Shown here one piece after another: positions 45,381 through 54,308 of a stretch of 64,000 bases of DNA (positions are counted from its first letter, which is position 1; every line of letters starts with the position of its first letter). The notes beneath the pieces are model-generated. The model searched no databases. It saw nothing but the letters and a program-made list of their open reading frames with translations, and was not told the origin of the DNA. A program made the position numbers and the translations under genes. This stretch comes from JANQOH01 sp965200095. GTDB lineage: Bacteria; Pseudomonadota; Alphaproteobacteria; UBA7887. The stretch is from contig OZ241350.1 of NCBI GenBank assembly GCA_965200095.1, positions 2,790,001 to 2,854,000 of the forward strand. The letters are read 5' to 3'.

Positions 45381-46440
45381 CATATCGAACAATACTTCGT
45401 CATTCCCGCCAAAGCGGGAATCTGTTGCAGCGTTTCCGTAAGGAAAATCGGGCCGATATGGCGGACGGACGGCTCCGGATTCCCGCTTTCGATCATGTGA
45501 GAAAATCGAACGGCTCTCAATATGGCGGCCGGGCAGCTCAAGAATTTCCGCAGTGAAAGACAGTAACCCCGATATAATACTCGTCATTCCCGCGAAAGCG
45601 GGAATCTGTTACGGCGCTTCCGCAAGAAAAACCGCGCCGATATTGTGGACGGCCGCCTCCGGATTCCCGCTTTCGCGGGAATGACGAGTATTATTCGGTG
45701 GATATTTGTCCTTTACAACGCCGATACTTCGGAAATCCAGCCGTCGCGATGAGAGCCTCCTGCTCTCGATCATGTAAAGAAACCGGGCGCCTTACAAATG
45801 CTCGTCATTCCCGCGAAAGCGGGAATCTGTTGCGGCGCTTCGGCAAGAAAAACCGCGCCGATATTGTGGACGGCCGCCTCCGGATTCCCGCTTTCGCGGG
45901 AATGACGAAATATTATTCGGTGGTTATTGTCTTTTACAATGCCGGCGCCTCGGCGATCCGGCTGTCGCGATCGGAAACGCCCGATTTCTTCACACGCTCT
46001 TTCGCGGGAATGTCGAAGAGTGGTGGGGCATTTCAATTTCTTCACACGCTCGAAAGCGGGAATCCAGAGGCGACCGTCCGGAATATCGGCCCGGTTTTCT
46101 TACGGAAACGCTGCAACAGATTCCCGCTTTCGCGGGAATGACGAGTATTTGTATAGCCACCCGATTTCTTCACATGCTCTTTCGCGAGAATTACCGGGGC
46201 AGGGGGCGGATGTTCCCAATTCCGTCACGCATCGTCATACGCCGACGGCGGGTTCGGAAACGTCGCAAAACGCCGGGAACGCGATCCTGCCACAGGCGAA
46301 ACGAGTTATGCAGAGGTCTCGAAGTATTATCGGCGGGTTATTGTCTTTCTCTACGACGAATCTTCGACGTCCCCGTCGTTATTTGTGAGAGGCATCCTAT
46401 TTCTTCACACGCTCGCCAGCGGGAGAAGCGGAGCCAGCCG

Positions 46441-46719
46441 AGAGCGTCGGTCTTTGCTCTGCCCGACAACAGCCGGCCGAGAACGCTCGAAACTCTCCTC
46501 TGTCGAACCTTCACGGGAACCGCTGAAGAGCGATGCATCGACGATTATTTCGTGTGCGTCCGCGCCCCTGTCCGCCGACCCGAGAGGGGGCGCGTCCATG
46601 CCTGGCCGGCGACGAAACCGGACCCGCACCTTTCGGTCGGCGTGGCGGCAAAAAATGGGTACTGGGACTTCAACGACGCCGTCTTCGCCGATCTCCGCGA
46701 TTCCGTGCAGAAGGTGTAG
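46441..46719 (+). pseudogene. 3' part of the interrupted DUF3226/TOPRIM-like gene
   Basis: This open segment reads RASVFALPDNSRPRTLETLL, later RCIDDYFVCV, then RVHAWPATKPDPHLSVGVAA and GYWDFNDAVFADLRD. The PDN..P..LE, HAWxATKPDPHLSVGVAA and WDFND patterns are those of the C-terminal half of DUF3226-type proteins. It has no start of its own. Roughly 100 central residues are missing between the two halves, so the insertion was accompanied by a deletion and simple excision could not restore the gene. Confidence 0.65.
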
Positions 46720-46926
46720 CGCCACGCCGGCGGAATGAACGGGCGCCTGGGCGCTGCGCGCCCGGCGTCGCCGGGGTTGAATCGACGCGTCGGCAGCTCT
46801 ATATCGTGCGTGATCCCGTGTGCATTGGCGGGCTGACGGCGGTGACCGGGGCGGGGCGGACGCGGAGATCGCCCACGCCGCGGCCGATCCGGTATGCAAC
46901 CCGCATCTCGCTACAGGAAACACGAC
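46720..46926. other. Spacer before the second ATPase cassette
   Basis: These 207 bases separate the gene remnant from the next ATPase gene and probably hold that operon's promoter. An AGGA-containing ribosome site (CAGGAAACACGAC) precedes the ATG at 46927. I see no hairpin units here. Confidence 0.4.
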
Positions 46927-48504
46927 ATGGGCGAAATTTCCGCCGGTGAGCCTCGCAGGGAGCCCCCCCCCGAGGTGTCGGAAGTACGCATAGGGGTGGA
47001 GAATTTGGGCCCCATAGGAAAGGGGACCGTTCACCTGCGCCCTCTTACCGTTTTTGTGGGGCCAGGCAACACCGGGAAGACGTATTTGGCTATATTGATA
47101 TATGCGTTACAACGGATTTTCCGCGGCTTCCCCCGGTTTCCGTTCCTGAGCGATTATATGCATATCGCCGGAAATGAACTGCCGATCCCGGATGATGAGT
47201 ATGAGACAATTCTGGAGAAAATCAGGGCCGACGAGAAGCCGTTCTATTTTTCCGATGTGCCCGATACGGTGCGTGATGCAATGCTGTCTGCGCTTTGCAA
47301 TCCCGGTTTTTCGGCTAAAAGTTTGGGGAATGAATTGGAGCGGTGTTTCGACGTTGCAGAATTCAGCGCGTTGATTCGAGATTCCTCCGAATCCGGTTGC
47401 ACGAACATTTCGTTACGGATCGGCGAAACCGGACATGCGAATTGGTCCTTTCGCATGACATTCTCCGATTCCGATCTCGGATCGGACGGAAGTATCGACG
47501 ATACGGTCTTGATCAGGGATCGACTCTCGCGTCTCGACCCGGATTATTCTATGAGATTCGATCATTTTCGCACGTTTTTGAAAGCAAACGCGTCGCGAGG
47601 AATGGATTGGAAATCGGTAGTCGAATTTTTCGAATTTTCGGCAAGCGCCTCTTATTTCATGCCCGAATCGACGTCGAATGTCCACTATTTCCCGGCTGAC
47701 CGAAGCGGCGTCATGCACAGCCACAGGGTCATAGCGAGTTCGCTAATCGCACGGTCGACCCGCGGCGGTCTGGAACGCTTTCCCGAACTCCCGATGATAC
47801 CGGGAGTGATGGCCGACTTCATACAGCAACTTATTATGCACGACGAGCCGGGGCGATGGTACCGGCGGCGACCGGCGCCGCGAAAGCGTATGGGCGACAT
47901 CGCCGATTTTCTCGAACGTGAAACCCTGGGCGGACAGATACGGACCGTCCGAGGCAAGGCGGGCGGTTATCCCGAGTTGGTCTACTGTCCGGAGGGAACG
48001 AAAGGGGAGATCCGTCTGAGCCGGGCGTCGTCGATGGTATCGGAACTGGCGCCCCTGGTGCTGTTCATGCGCAGCGCCATCGGTCGGGGCGACACGGTTA
48101 TCATTGAGGAGCCGGAGGCGCATTTGCATCCCGCCGCGCAGACGGCGATGGCGAAGGCGCTGGCGCGCCTGGTCCGCGCCGGGGTCCGGGTGGCGATCAC
48201 GACCCACAGCGACTGGCTGCTCAAGGAAATAGGCAATCTGATTCGCGAAGGCGAACTCTCCGAACGGATCGGCGAGTCCGAAGACGAGTCGGCGGACGCG
48301 CTCCGGCCCCGCGACGTGGGGGTCTGGTTGTTCGACAGGCAGGCGGGCGACGGCGGTGCGACAGTGCGCGAGATCCCGTTCGACCGTATCGACGGAATCG
48401 AACCCGCCGACTACGAGAGCGTTGCCGAGCGCCTCTATAACCGTTCGGCGGATCTGCAGAACCGGTTCGAGGAGGAGGTCGCCCGCCGCAGAGCGCCGGG
48501 ATGA
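46927..48504 (+). CDS. AAA ATPase (AAA_15/AAA_21-like), first gene of an ATPase-nuclease pair
   Basis: The 525-residue product has the opening VRIGVENLGPIGKGTVHL. Walker A is GPGNTGKT with Lys51. The long middle insert (residues ~70-330) is helical and low in GC. A late ABC-like signature (ASSMVSELAPLVLFMR) is followed by Walker B DTVIIEEPE at 389-397 with AHLHP, and a switch His in ITTHSDWLL near residue 427. The layout is that of defence-associated single-chain ATPases (OLD, PARIS AriA and relatives), but there is no TOPRIM domain in the chain. The stop overlaps the next gene (ATGA). The middle region resembles nothing I can name. Confidence 0.8.
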   Translation: MGEISAGEPRREPPPEVSEVRIGVENLGPIGKGTVHLRPLTVFVGPGNTGKTYLAILIYALQRIFRGFPRFPFLSDYMHIAGNELPIPDDEYETILEKIRADEKPFYFSDVPDTVRDAMLSALCNPGFSAKSLGNELERCFDVAEFSALIRDSSESGCTNISLRIGETGHANWSFRMTFSDSDLGSDGSIDDTVLIRDRLSRLDPDYSMRFDHFRTFLKANASRGMDWKSVVEFFEFSASASYFMPESTSNVHYFPADRSGVMHSHRVIASSLIARSTRGGLERFPELPMIPGVMADFIQQLIMHDEPGRWYRRRPAPRKRMGDIADFLERETLGGQIRTVRGKAGGYPELVYCPEGTKGEIRLSRASSMVSELAPLVLFMRSAIGRGDTVIIEEPEAHLHPAAQTAMAKALARLVRAGVRVAITTHSDWLLKEIGNLIREGELSERIGESEDESADALRPRDVGVWLFDRQAGDGGATVREIPFDRIDGIEPADYESVAERLYNRSADLQNRFEEEVARRRAPG

Positions 48505-48977
48505 GCGCCGCTCTGGACCGCATTCGTGCAACGGCCGGGCCGGGGAATTGTGTCGAATCCTGTAGCCGGGACGGTTGCCGCGTCGATATGGCCGGCGTGC
48601 CGGCGGATCGTGCGATCGTCGATGCCGACAAGGCGTTTCCCGCGCACGGATGGGACGGCAAGCGGTGCGACTTCGTGCTTTTCGCCGAGCTGGAGGATGG
48701 ACGACTTCTCGTCGCGCCCATCGAACTCAAGAGCGGCGATGTCGATGCGTCGGAGGCGGCCAGGCAGCTGCAAGGCGGCGCCGCGTTCGCCGAACGGGTC
48801 GGGCGGCCTCCGTCGAACGCTATCTGCCGGCCAGTGTTGCTTCACGGGAAAGGGCTTCATCCGGCGCAGCGCAAGACGCTCGGCCGCGACAAGGTCGTCT
48901 TTCAGGGGCGCAAACTGACTGTCAAAACCGCGCGCTGCGATGAACCTCGAAACCTGGCGCGCGTGCTGGGGGGATGA
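48501..48977 (+). CDS. Small PD-(D/E)XK-like putative nuclease, partner of the ATPase
   Basis: The 158-residue product is translationally coupled to the upstream ATPase. Asp57 (KRCDFVLF) and the Glu75-Leu-Lys77 triad (APIELKSGD) lie on what look like successive beta-strands, followed by a helix with SEAARQLQGGAAF. This is the D...ExK plan of the PD-(D/E)XK nuclease fold. The N-terminal 50 residues contain three cysteines (7th-26th of the segment NCVESCSRDGC). I know no named family. The role as effector nuclease of the pair is inferred from motif and context. Confidence 0.65.
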   Translation: MSAALDRIRATAGPGNCVESCSRDGCRVDMAGVPADRAIVDADKAFPAHGWDGKRCDFVLFAELEDGRLLVAPIELKSGDVDASEAARQLQGGAAFAERVGRPPSNAICRPVLLHGKGLHPAQRKTLGRDKVVFQGRKLTVKTARCDEPRNLARVLGG

Positions 48978-49043
48978 GCGTCCGCCGGGTTCGGCCCGCG
49001 CACAACGCCGTTCCCGAACGCGAGCAAGCTCCGGCGCCGAGGC

Positions 49044-50489
49044 TTATGCCGGGCGGGCGGCGATGCGCGGGACGTAGGCTATGTGCAACAGGTTCGTCGC
49101 GCCCGGCGTGCCGAAGGGGACGCCGGCGACGATCACCAGTCGGTCGCCCTCCGCCGCGTAGCCGCGCAGCGCCGCCGCGCGGCAGGCGCGCGCGACCATG
49201 TCGTGGAAGTCGCGCGCGTCGTCGCCATGGATGCAGCGCACGCCCCAGGCGAGCGCCAGCCGGCGCGCCATCGCCCGCATGGGGGTGAGGCACAGGATCG
49301 GGATGTCGGGCCGCTCCCGCGAGGCGCGCAGCGCCGTTGCGCCGGACTGGGTGTAGGTGACGATCGCCGCCGCGCCGACGGTGTGCGCGACCTGGCGCGC
49401 CGCGGCGCTCAGGGCGTCCGCCGCGGTCGGCGCCGGCGCCGTGTGCGCGGCCTCGAGCATCCGCGCATGAAGCGGGTCCTCCTCCACCCGTTCGACGATC
49501 CGCCGCATCATGGACACCGCCTCCACCGGCCACGCGCCCGAGGCGGTCTCCGCCGACAGCATCACCGCGTCGCCGCCGTCGTAGACGGCGGTCGCCACGT
49601 CCGACGCCTCGGCGCGGGTCGGCTCCGGCGCGCGGATCATCGAGTCGAGCATTTGCGTCGCCACGACCACCGGCTTGCCCGCCTCGCGCGCCGCGCGCAC
49701 GATCTGTTTCTGGATGCTCGGCACCTGTTCGGGCCGCATTTCCACGCCGAGGTCGCCCCGCGCCACCATGATCCCGTCGGCGAGTTCGAGGATCTCCGCG
49801 AAACGCTCCACCGCCGCCGGCTTCTCGATCTTCGCCATCAGCGCCACGCCGGGGCCGGCCAGCCGCCGCGCCTCCGCTATGTCGGCGGCGCGCTGAACGA
49901 AACTCAGCGCCAGCCAGTCGACGCCCAGCGCGACCGCGAAGGTCAGGTCGCGGCGGTCCTTCGCCGTCAGCGCGCGCACCTGCAACTCCGCCCCCGGAAC
50001 GTTGACGCCCTTGCGGTCGCTCAGCGCCCCGCCGACGACCACCCGGGTCTCGGCGCCCCCGGGCCCCGCCTCGACCACCCGCAGGCGCACCCGTCCGTCG
50101 TCCAGCAACAGGTCCATGCCGGGTTCGAGAGCCGCGAACACTTCGCGGTGCGGCAGGGCGACGCGCCTGTCGTCGCCGTCCTCGCCGCTGTCGTCGAGGC
50201 GGAACCGCGCGCCGGCCTCGAGCCGCGCCTCGCCGCCGGCGAACGCGCCGATGCGCAGTTTCGGCCCCTGCAGATCCGCGACGACGGCGAGCGGGCGCCC
50301 GGCGTCCGCCTCGACTTCGCGGACCGCCGCGTGCAGCGCCGCCATGCCTTCATGGTCCCCGTGGCTGAAATTGAGGCGGAAGGCGTCCGCCCCCGCGTCG
50401 CACAGCGCCGCGATGCGCTCGCGCCCCCGGGCGGCGGGGCCGAGCGTCGCCAGTATCTTCGCCCGCCGGGCGCGCCGGCGCGCCGTCAT
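49044..50489 (-). CDS. pyk: Pyruvate kinase
   Basis: The 481-residue product begins RRAKILATLGPAARG, has ..FRLNFSHGDHEGM.. near residue 38, ..DLQGPKLRIG.., the Lys/Mg site ..ALMAKIEKPAAV.., and ..DGIMVARGDLGVEM... It converts phosphoenolpyruvate to pyruvate with ATP formation. The ATG at 50489 overlaps the stop of the upstream glycerate kinase (ATGA), linking two kinases of lower glycolysis and glycerate use. Confidence 0.95.
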   Translation of the reverse strand: MTARRRARRAKILATLGPAARGRERIAALCDAGADAFRLNFSHGDHEGMAALHAAVREVEADAGRPLAVVADLQGPKLRIGAFAGGEARLEAGARFRLDDSGEDGDDRRVALPHREVFAALEPGMDLLLDDGRVRLRVVEAGPGGAETRVVVGGALSDRKGVNVPGAELQVRALTAKDRRDLTFAVALGVDWLALSFVQRAADIAEARRLAGPGVALMAKIEKPAAVERFAEILELADGIMVARGDLGVEMRPEQVPSIQKQIVRAAREAGKPVVVATQMLDSMIRAPEPTRAEASDVATAVYDGGDAVMLSAETASGAWPVEAVSMMRRIVERVEEDPLHARMLEAAHTAPAPTAADALSAAARQVAHTVGAAAIVTYTQSGATALRASRERPDIPILCLTPMRAMARRLALAWGVRCIHGDDARDFHDMVARACRAAALRGYAAEGDRLVIVAGVPFGTPGATNLLHIAYVPRIAARPA

Positions 50490-51775
50490 GCGCCGCCCCC
50501 GCGGGACACCAGGATGACCCGGAAGTCGTTGACATTGGTCAATGTCGGACCGGTTACCAGCAGGTCGCCGAGGGCCGCGAAGACTCCGCAGGAATCGTTC
50601 CGCGCCAGATGCGCGCGCGCGTCGACCCCCGCCGCCCGGGCGCGCGCCAGCGTGTCGGGCGCGACGAACGCGCCCGCATTGTCCGCGCTGCCGTCGATCC
50701 CGTCGGTGTCGCCGGCAAGCGCATACACCCCCGCCTCGCCGTCGAGAGCCAGAGCGAGCGCCAGGAGGAACTCGGTGTTGCGCCCGCCGCGCCCCGATCC
50801 CGACACCGTTACCGTGGTCTCGCCGCCCGAAAGCACGGCGCAGGGCGGCGGGATCGGCTGCCCGCGCCGTGCGATCTGGCGCGCGATGGCGGCGTGCACG
50901 CCCGCCACGTCGCGGGCTTCGCCTTCCACGGCGTCGCTCAGGATCAGGGGGCGGAAGCCCGCCTCGCGCGCCGCCGCCGCCGCCGCTTCGAGCGCCGCCT
51001 GCGGCGTCGTCACCGCCGCGGCGCGGCTGCGCGCGAGGCGCGGGTCGCCGGGCTTCGGGGTCTCGTCGGGTTCGGCGCGCAGATGCGCGGCGACGGCGGG
51101 CGGCGGCGCGATCCCGTATGCGTCCAGCACCCCGCGCGCTTCGGCGTAGGCGGTCGGGTCGGCGACCGTGGGGCCGGAGGCGATGGTCGCCATGTCGTCG
51201 CCGGGCACGTCGGAGATCGCCAGCGTCTCCACCCGCGCCGGCCAGGCCGCCGCCGCCAGGCGGCCGCCCTTGACCGCCGAGAGGTGTTTGCGCACGCAAT
51301 TGATTTCCGAAATGGTCGCGCCCGACCGCAGCAATTCGCCGGTCACCGCCCGCTTGTCGGCGAGCGAGACGCCCGGCGCCGGCGCCGCGAGCAGCGCCGA
51401 CCCGCCGCCGGAGAGCAGACACAGCAAGAGGTCGTCTTCGCCGAGCCCTGCGGCGAGGCTGAGAATTTCGCCCGCCGCCGCCAGCCCCGCGCCGTCGGGG
51501 ACCGGGTGCGCCGCCTCCGCGACGCGGATGCGCGAGGTCGGCGCGCCGTGACCGTAGGGGACGACGACGAGGCCTTCGAGCGCCGTCTCCGGCCATGCGC
51601 GTTCGACGGCGCGCGCCATCGCCGCCGCGCCCTTGCCTGCGCCCACCGCCACGCAGCGGCCGCGCGGCGGCGGCGGCAGATGCGCCGCGACCGCGGCCGG
51701 ATCCGCCGCCGCGACCGCGGCGTCGAACAGCGAGCGCAGCAGATCGCGGATCGGTCGGCTCCCGGGCGTCGCCAT
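50486..51775 (-). CDS. Glycerate 2-kinase, MOFRL family
   Basis: The 429-residue product matches the GckA/TtuD type of glycerate kinase. Segments include ..VAVGAGKGAAAMARAVE.., ..LCLLSGGGSALL.. near residue 120, ..INCVRKHLSAVKGGRLA.., and a C-terminal MOFRL segment ..GTDGIDG-like (LAGDTDGIDGSADNAGAF). It phosphorylates glycerate to 2-phosphoglycerate, which reaches the pyruvate kinase step via enolase. The pairing with pyk is common in alphaproteobacteria and suggests glycerate or glyoxylate assimilation. Confidence 0.9.
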   Translation of the reverse strand: MATPGSRPIRDLLRSLFDAAVAAADPAAVAAHLPPPPRGRCVAVGAGKGAAAMARAVERAWPETALEGLVVVPYGHGAPTSRIRVAEAAHPVPDGAGLAAAGEILSLAAGLGEDDLLLCLLSGGGSALLAAPAPGVSLADKRAVTGELLRSGATISEINCVRKHLSAVKGGRLAAAAWPARVETLAISDVPGDDMATIASGPTVADPTAYAEARGVLDAYGIAPPPAVAAHLRAEPDETPKPGDPRLARSRAAAVTTPQAALEAAAAAAREAGFRPLILSDAVEGEARDVAGVHAAIARQIARRGQPIPPPCAVLSGGETTVTVSGSGRGGRNTEFLLALALALDGEAGVYALAGDTDGIDGSADNAGAFVAPDTLARARAAGVDARAHLARNDSCGVFAALGDLLVTGPTLTNVNDFRVILVSRGGGA

Positions 51776-51890
51776 CGCCCGCCGTTCTACCCGAACCCTG
51801 TGGCGGGCGAAACCGCGCCTGCGGATCCTCATACCGATCCAGGTTCGTATTCGTCCGTTGCCGTCGGCGGCGACGCAAAAAAAATTTGCG

Positions 51891-51903
51891 CCCCCCCCCC
51901 CCC
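51891..51903 (+). repeat. 13-base poly-C tract upstream of a surface lipoprotein gene
   Basis: A run of 13 cytosines follows an 8-base A run and lies 56 bases upstream of the ATG at 51960, in the divergent spacer with glycerate kinase. Long homopolymers of this type mutate by slippage. Their position between promoter and start suggests control of expression level. Confidence 0.7.
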
Positions 51904-51959
51904 GCGATATGGACGGGCGTCGCTTCGTCATTCGCGAGTCCGGAAGGGGAGCCAGGGGC

Positions 51960-54308
51960 ATGATGCGTTTCAGGGTTTCGGTCGTTGCGGCGTGCGTCGC
52001 CGCGCTGGCGCTCGCCGGTTGCAGCTCGTCGGGAAGCGGCGTCGACGAGACGCGAGTCGCCGCGCTCACGGACGAACGCGACGAGGCGCGGATGGCCCTG
52101 GAAGAACTCCGCGAGTCGCTGGAGACGGCGCAGGAGGCTCTGGGCGCCGCGACCGCAGCCGGGCAGCGCGTCGCGGCCCGCCGGGCGGTGACCGCCGCGC
52201 GGACCGACCTGGCGGAAGTCCGGCAGGACCTGGAGGCGCAGCCCGACGGCGAGGCGAAGACGGCCGCTGTCGACGCGCTTGCGGCGGTCGACGCCGCGCT
52301 GGCGCTGACCGTCGAGGCCCTGGCGGCGCCCGCCGCGGCGTCGGGGGGAGTCGTGGCGCCGGCGAACATGCACACGACGCTGGACCGGGCGCAGACCGCG
52401 CTCGACGATGCGCAAGCCAAGTTGAAGACGGCGCTGGCGGCGGGTCCGTCCGCCGCGGTGCGCGGCCTGTTGTCGCAGGCACAGGCGACGCTTTCCACCG
52501 CCCAGGTGTCGCTGGTGCCGCTGCTGCGGCGGGAACTGGCCGAAGCCGAAACCGAGGCGGCGGCGCAGCGGGCCCGGGCCGAAGCCGAAAGGGACAGCGA
52601 GAGGGAGCGCGCCGCCGCCGAGAAGGAGCGGGCGGATCGCGAGAAAGCGCGAGCGGACGCCGAGAAAGCGCGCGCCGACGCCGAGAAAGCCCGGGCGGAC
52701 GCCGAGAAGGCGCGCGCCGACGCATACGACCCGCGCGTGTCCCTCGCCGACGCCCTCGCGCCGCAGGGAACGGCGGACGTCCCCCGGGGCGTGGCGCAAT
52801 TCGTGCGCACGCCGCGCACCGACACCGGAGAGGACGGCTGGGCGAAACTCGACATCCGCACCGACCCCGTCCCCTGGGCGGAAGGCAAAAAAGTCAGCAC
52901 CGACGGCGGCCTCGTCGCGACCGACGAATTCCCCCTGCGGTCGCTGACCCTGCGCGCGGGGGGACGACATCCCGTCCGGATACAGGGCGACGACGGCACG
53001 CCTTGCGACAACGACGTGGGTGGGAGCTGCAGAAACACCGACGGCGTGCTGACGAGCTCGCTCCGGCTCTCCGAGGACGGCGCCGAGTGGAAATTCGGCG
53101 GCGAAGGCATCGTCTATTACGACATGCAGAGGACTTTCGACTACTACAACGACGCCGACGGCACGCCCAATCACAATTCCTGGTGGCGCTACGGCCCCGA
53201 CGGGAAGCTGGGCGACGCCACCGCGGCGATGGGCGAAACCGTCACCGCCTCCCACGCCAGAGACCTGGGGCTGGACGAGGCGACGGGGACCCTCACGGCG
53301 GAGCAGGCGACCGCGCTCCAGGGCTACGCGACGGACAATTCCGGCGCCTGCTGGCGGGACCCTCTCTCCGATTGCGGCGACTGGGCCCACGACGATATCA
53401 CGGTCAATTTCGGCAGTCCGTCGCAGTCGCCCCAGGGCGAGCCCGCCTGGTACTGGAAGGTGCAGGCGCCGCTTACGCAGGAGCAGCGCAGCGCCGCCCT
53501 GCCGACCAATTTCGACGATGACCGCCGGGGGCAGGAGCTCGGGACCTACGAATTATGGCTTTCGAACTATGCCGGCTTCCTCGCGGGCGAGGACACGGCG
53601 GACACCGGCGACGACAGGCACGCCTATCTCGAATATGCGGCCTACGGCCTGTCCATGTTCTTCGACAACGTGGTGCAAATCCCCGCATTCCTCCGCCCGC
53701 AGGCGTTCGCTCTGGGCTACGACGCCTTCCGGGACGCAGACGGGATGAAGACGACCGATGTCACGACATCGATCGCGGCGACCTTCGAGGGCCACACCAT
53801 GGCGCGGGAGCTGATCGGCGACGGCAGCACGACACATGTCGTGGTGACCGGCTCGACGCCGCTCAGGGGCGACATCGCGCTCAACGCCTGCATCGGCGCG
53901 GGCGCCTGCTCCAGCCTCGGAATCCCCATCACGCCGAACAGGATCAGCGGCATGATTTCCAACCTCGAAATGCTCCGCCATGACGGGGTGTGGATATCCC
54001 ACAGGTATCCCAACATTGAGATGATGGAGGGCGATATCGCCGCCGACGGCAGTTTCGGAGGCGCGCTCGGTTATCCGAAAGACAACGATGACGTCATCAA
54101 TTCCTGGGACTACAGAGGCGCGCCCGACGCGACCACGTCCCAATATGGAGGCAATTTCTACGGCCCCCGGGGCGGCGTCATGGAGGCGGCGGGCTGGTGG
54201 TGGGTGGAACCCGACCCCCGGGACACCAGCGGGCTTGACGCGAGAGAAAGGGGTAAAGCCGGGATCATCGGCAGTTTCGGCGCCGTGTGCGCCCGGGGCT
54301 GCGAATAG
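51960..54308 (+). CDS. Large surface lipoprotein with coiled coil and TbpB-like C-terminal barrel
   Basis: The 782-residue product has a lipobox at Cys21 (LALAGCSSS). Residues ~30-255 are coiled coil, including four exact-frame EKARADA heptads at 228-255. A long globular part follows. The C-terminal segment (~550-782) ends with GGNFYGPRGGVMEAAGWWW and KAGIIGSFGA. The FYGP..(x)E.AG and GxFGA patterns match the eight-stranded barrel of transferrin-binding-protein-B-like lipoproteins, often exported to the surface by Slam. Ligand is unknown. The cluster of Asp/Asn/Gly and few Cys suggests an extracellular, ion-rich setting. An in-frame second ATG at 51963 is an alternative start. Confidence 0.7.
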   Translation: MMRFRVSVVAACVAALALAGCSSSGSGVDETRVAALTDERDEARMALEELRESLETAQEALGAATAAGQRVAARRAVTAARTDLAEVRQDLEAQPDGEAKTAAVDALAAVDAALALTVEALAAPAAASGGVVAPANMHTTLDRAQTALDDAQAKLKTALAAGPSAAVRGLLSQAQATLSTAQVSLVPLLRRELAEAETEAAAQRARAEAERDSERERAAAEKERADREKARADAEKARADAEKARADAEKARADAYDPRVSLADALAPQGTADVPRGVAQFVRTPRTDTGEDGWAKLDIRTDPVPWAEGKKVSTDGGLVATDEFPLRSLTLRAGGRHPVRIQGDDGTPCDNDVGGSCRNTDGVLTSSLRLSEDGAEWKFGGEGIVYYDMQRTFDYYNDADGTPNHNSWWRYGPDGKLGDATAAMGETVTASHARDLGLDEATGTLTAEQATALQGYATDNSGACWRDPLSDCGDWAHDDITVNFGSPSQSPQGEPAWYWKVQAPLTQEQRSAALPTNFDDDRRGQELGTYELWLSNYAGFLAGEDTADTGDDRHAYLEYAAYGLSMFFDNVVQIPAFLRPQAFALGYDAFRDADGMKTTDVTTSIAATFEGHTMARELIGDGSTTHVVVTGSTPLRGDIALNACIGAGACSSLGIPITPNRISGMISNLEMLRHDGVWISHRYPNIEMMEGDIAADGSFGGALGYPKDNDDVINSWDYRGAPDATTSQYGGNFYGPRGGVMEAAGWWWVEPDPRDTSGLDARERGKAGIIGSFGAVCARGCE

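Larger units (their letters stand above)
44060..46320. mobile_element. Composite repeat-rich insertion with IS-like inverted ends
   Basis: The block opens GAGACCTTTGCATAA and closes TTATGCAGAGGTCTC. Further copies of these ends occur inside, near 45066 (rightward end) and 45290 (leftward end), so it looks like two elements in tandem around a ~225-base middle. It contains at least five intact ~105-base double-hairpin units (44424-44527, 44681-44786, 45070-45176, 45582-45686, 45803-45907). It also holds chimeric units near 45398 and 46048-46144. Single hairpins merge into a sequence like TTTCTTCACACGCTC. No transposase frame is visible. It splits the DUF3226-like gene. Confidence 0.7.

Noticed and set aside
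44060..46411. Regularly recurring hairpin sequences resembling a CRISPR array
   Set aside because: Units alternate in orientation, spacers are themselves conserved, and spacing is ~100-300 bases and irregular. A CRISPR array has direct repeats with unique spacers of constant length.
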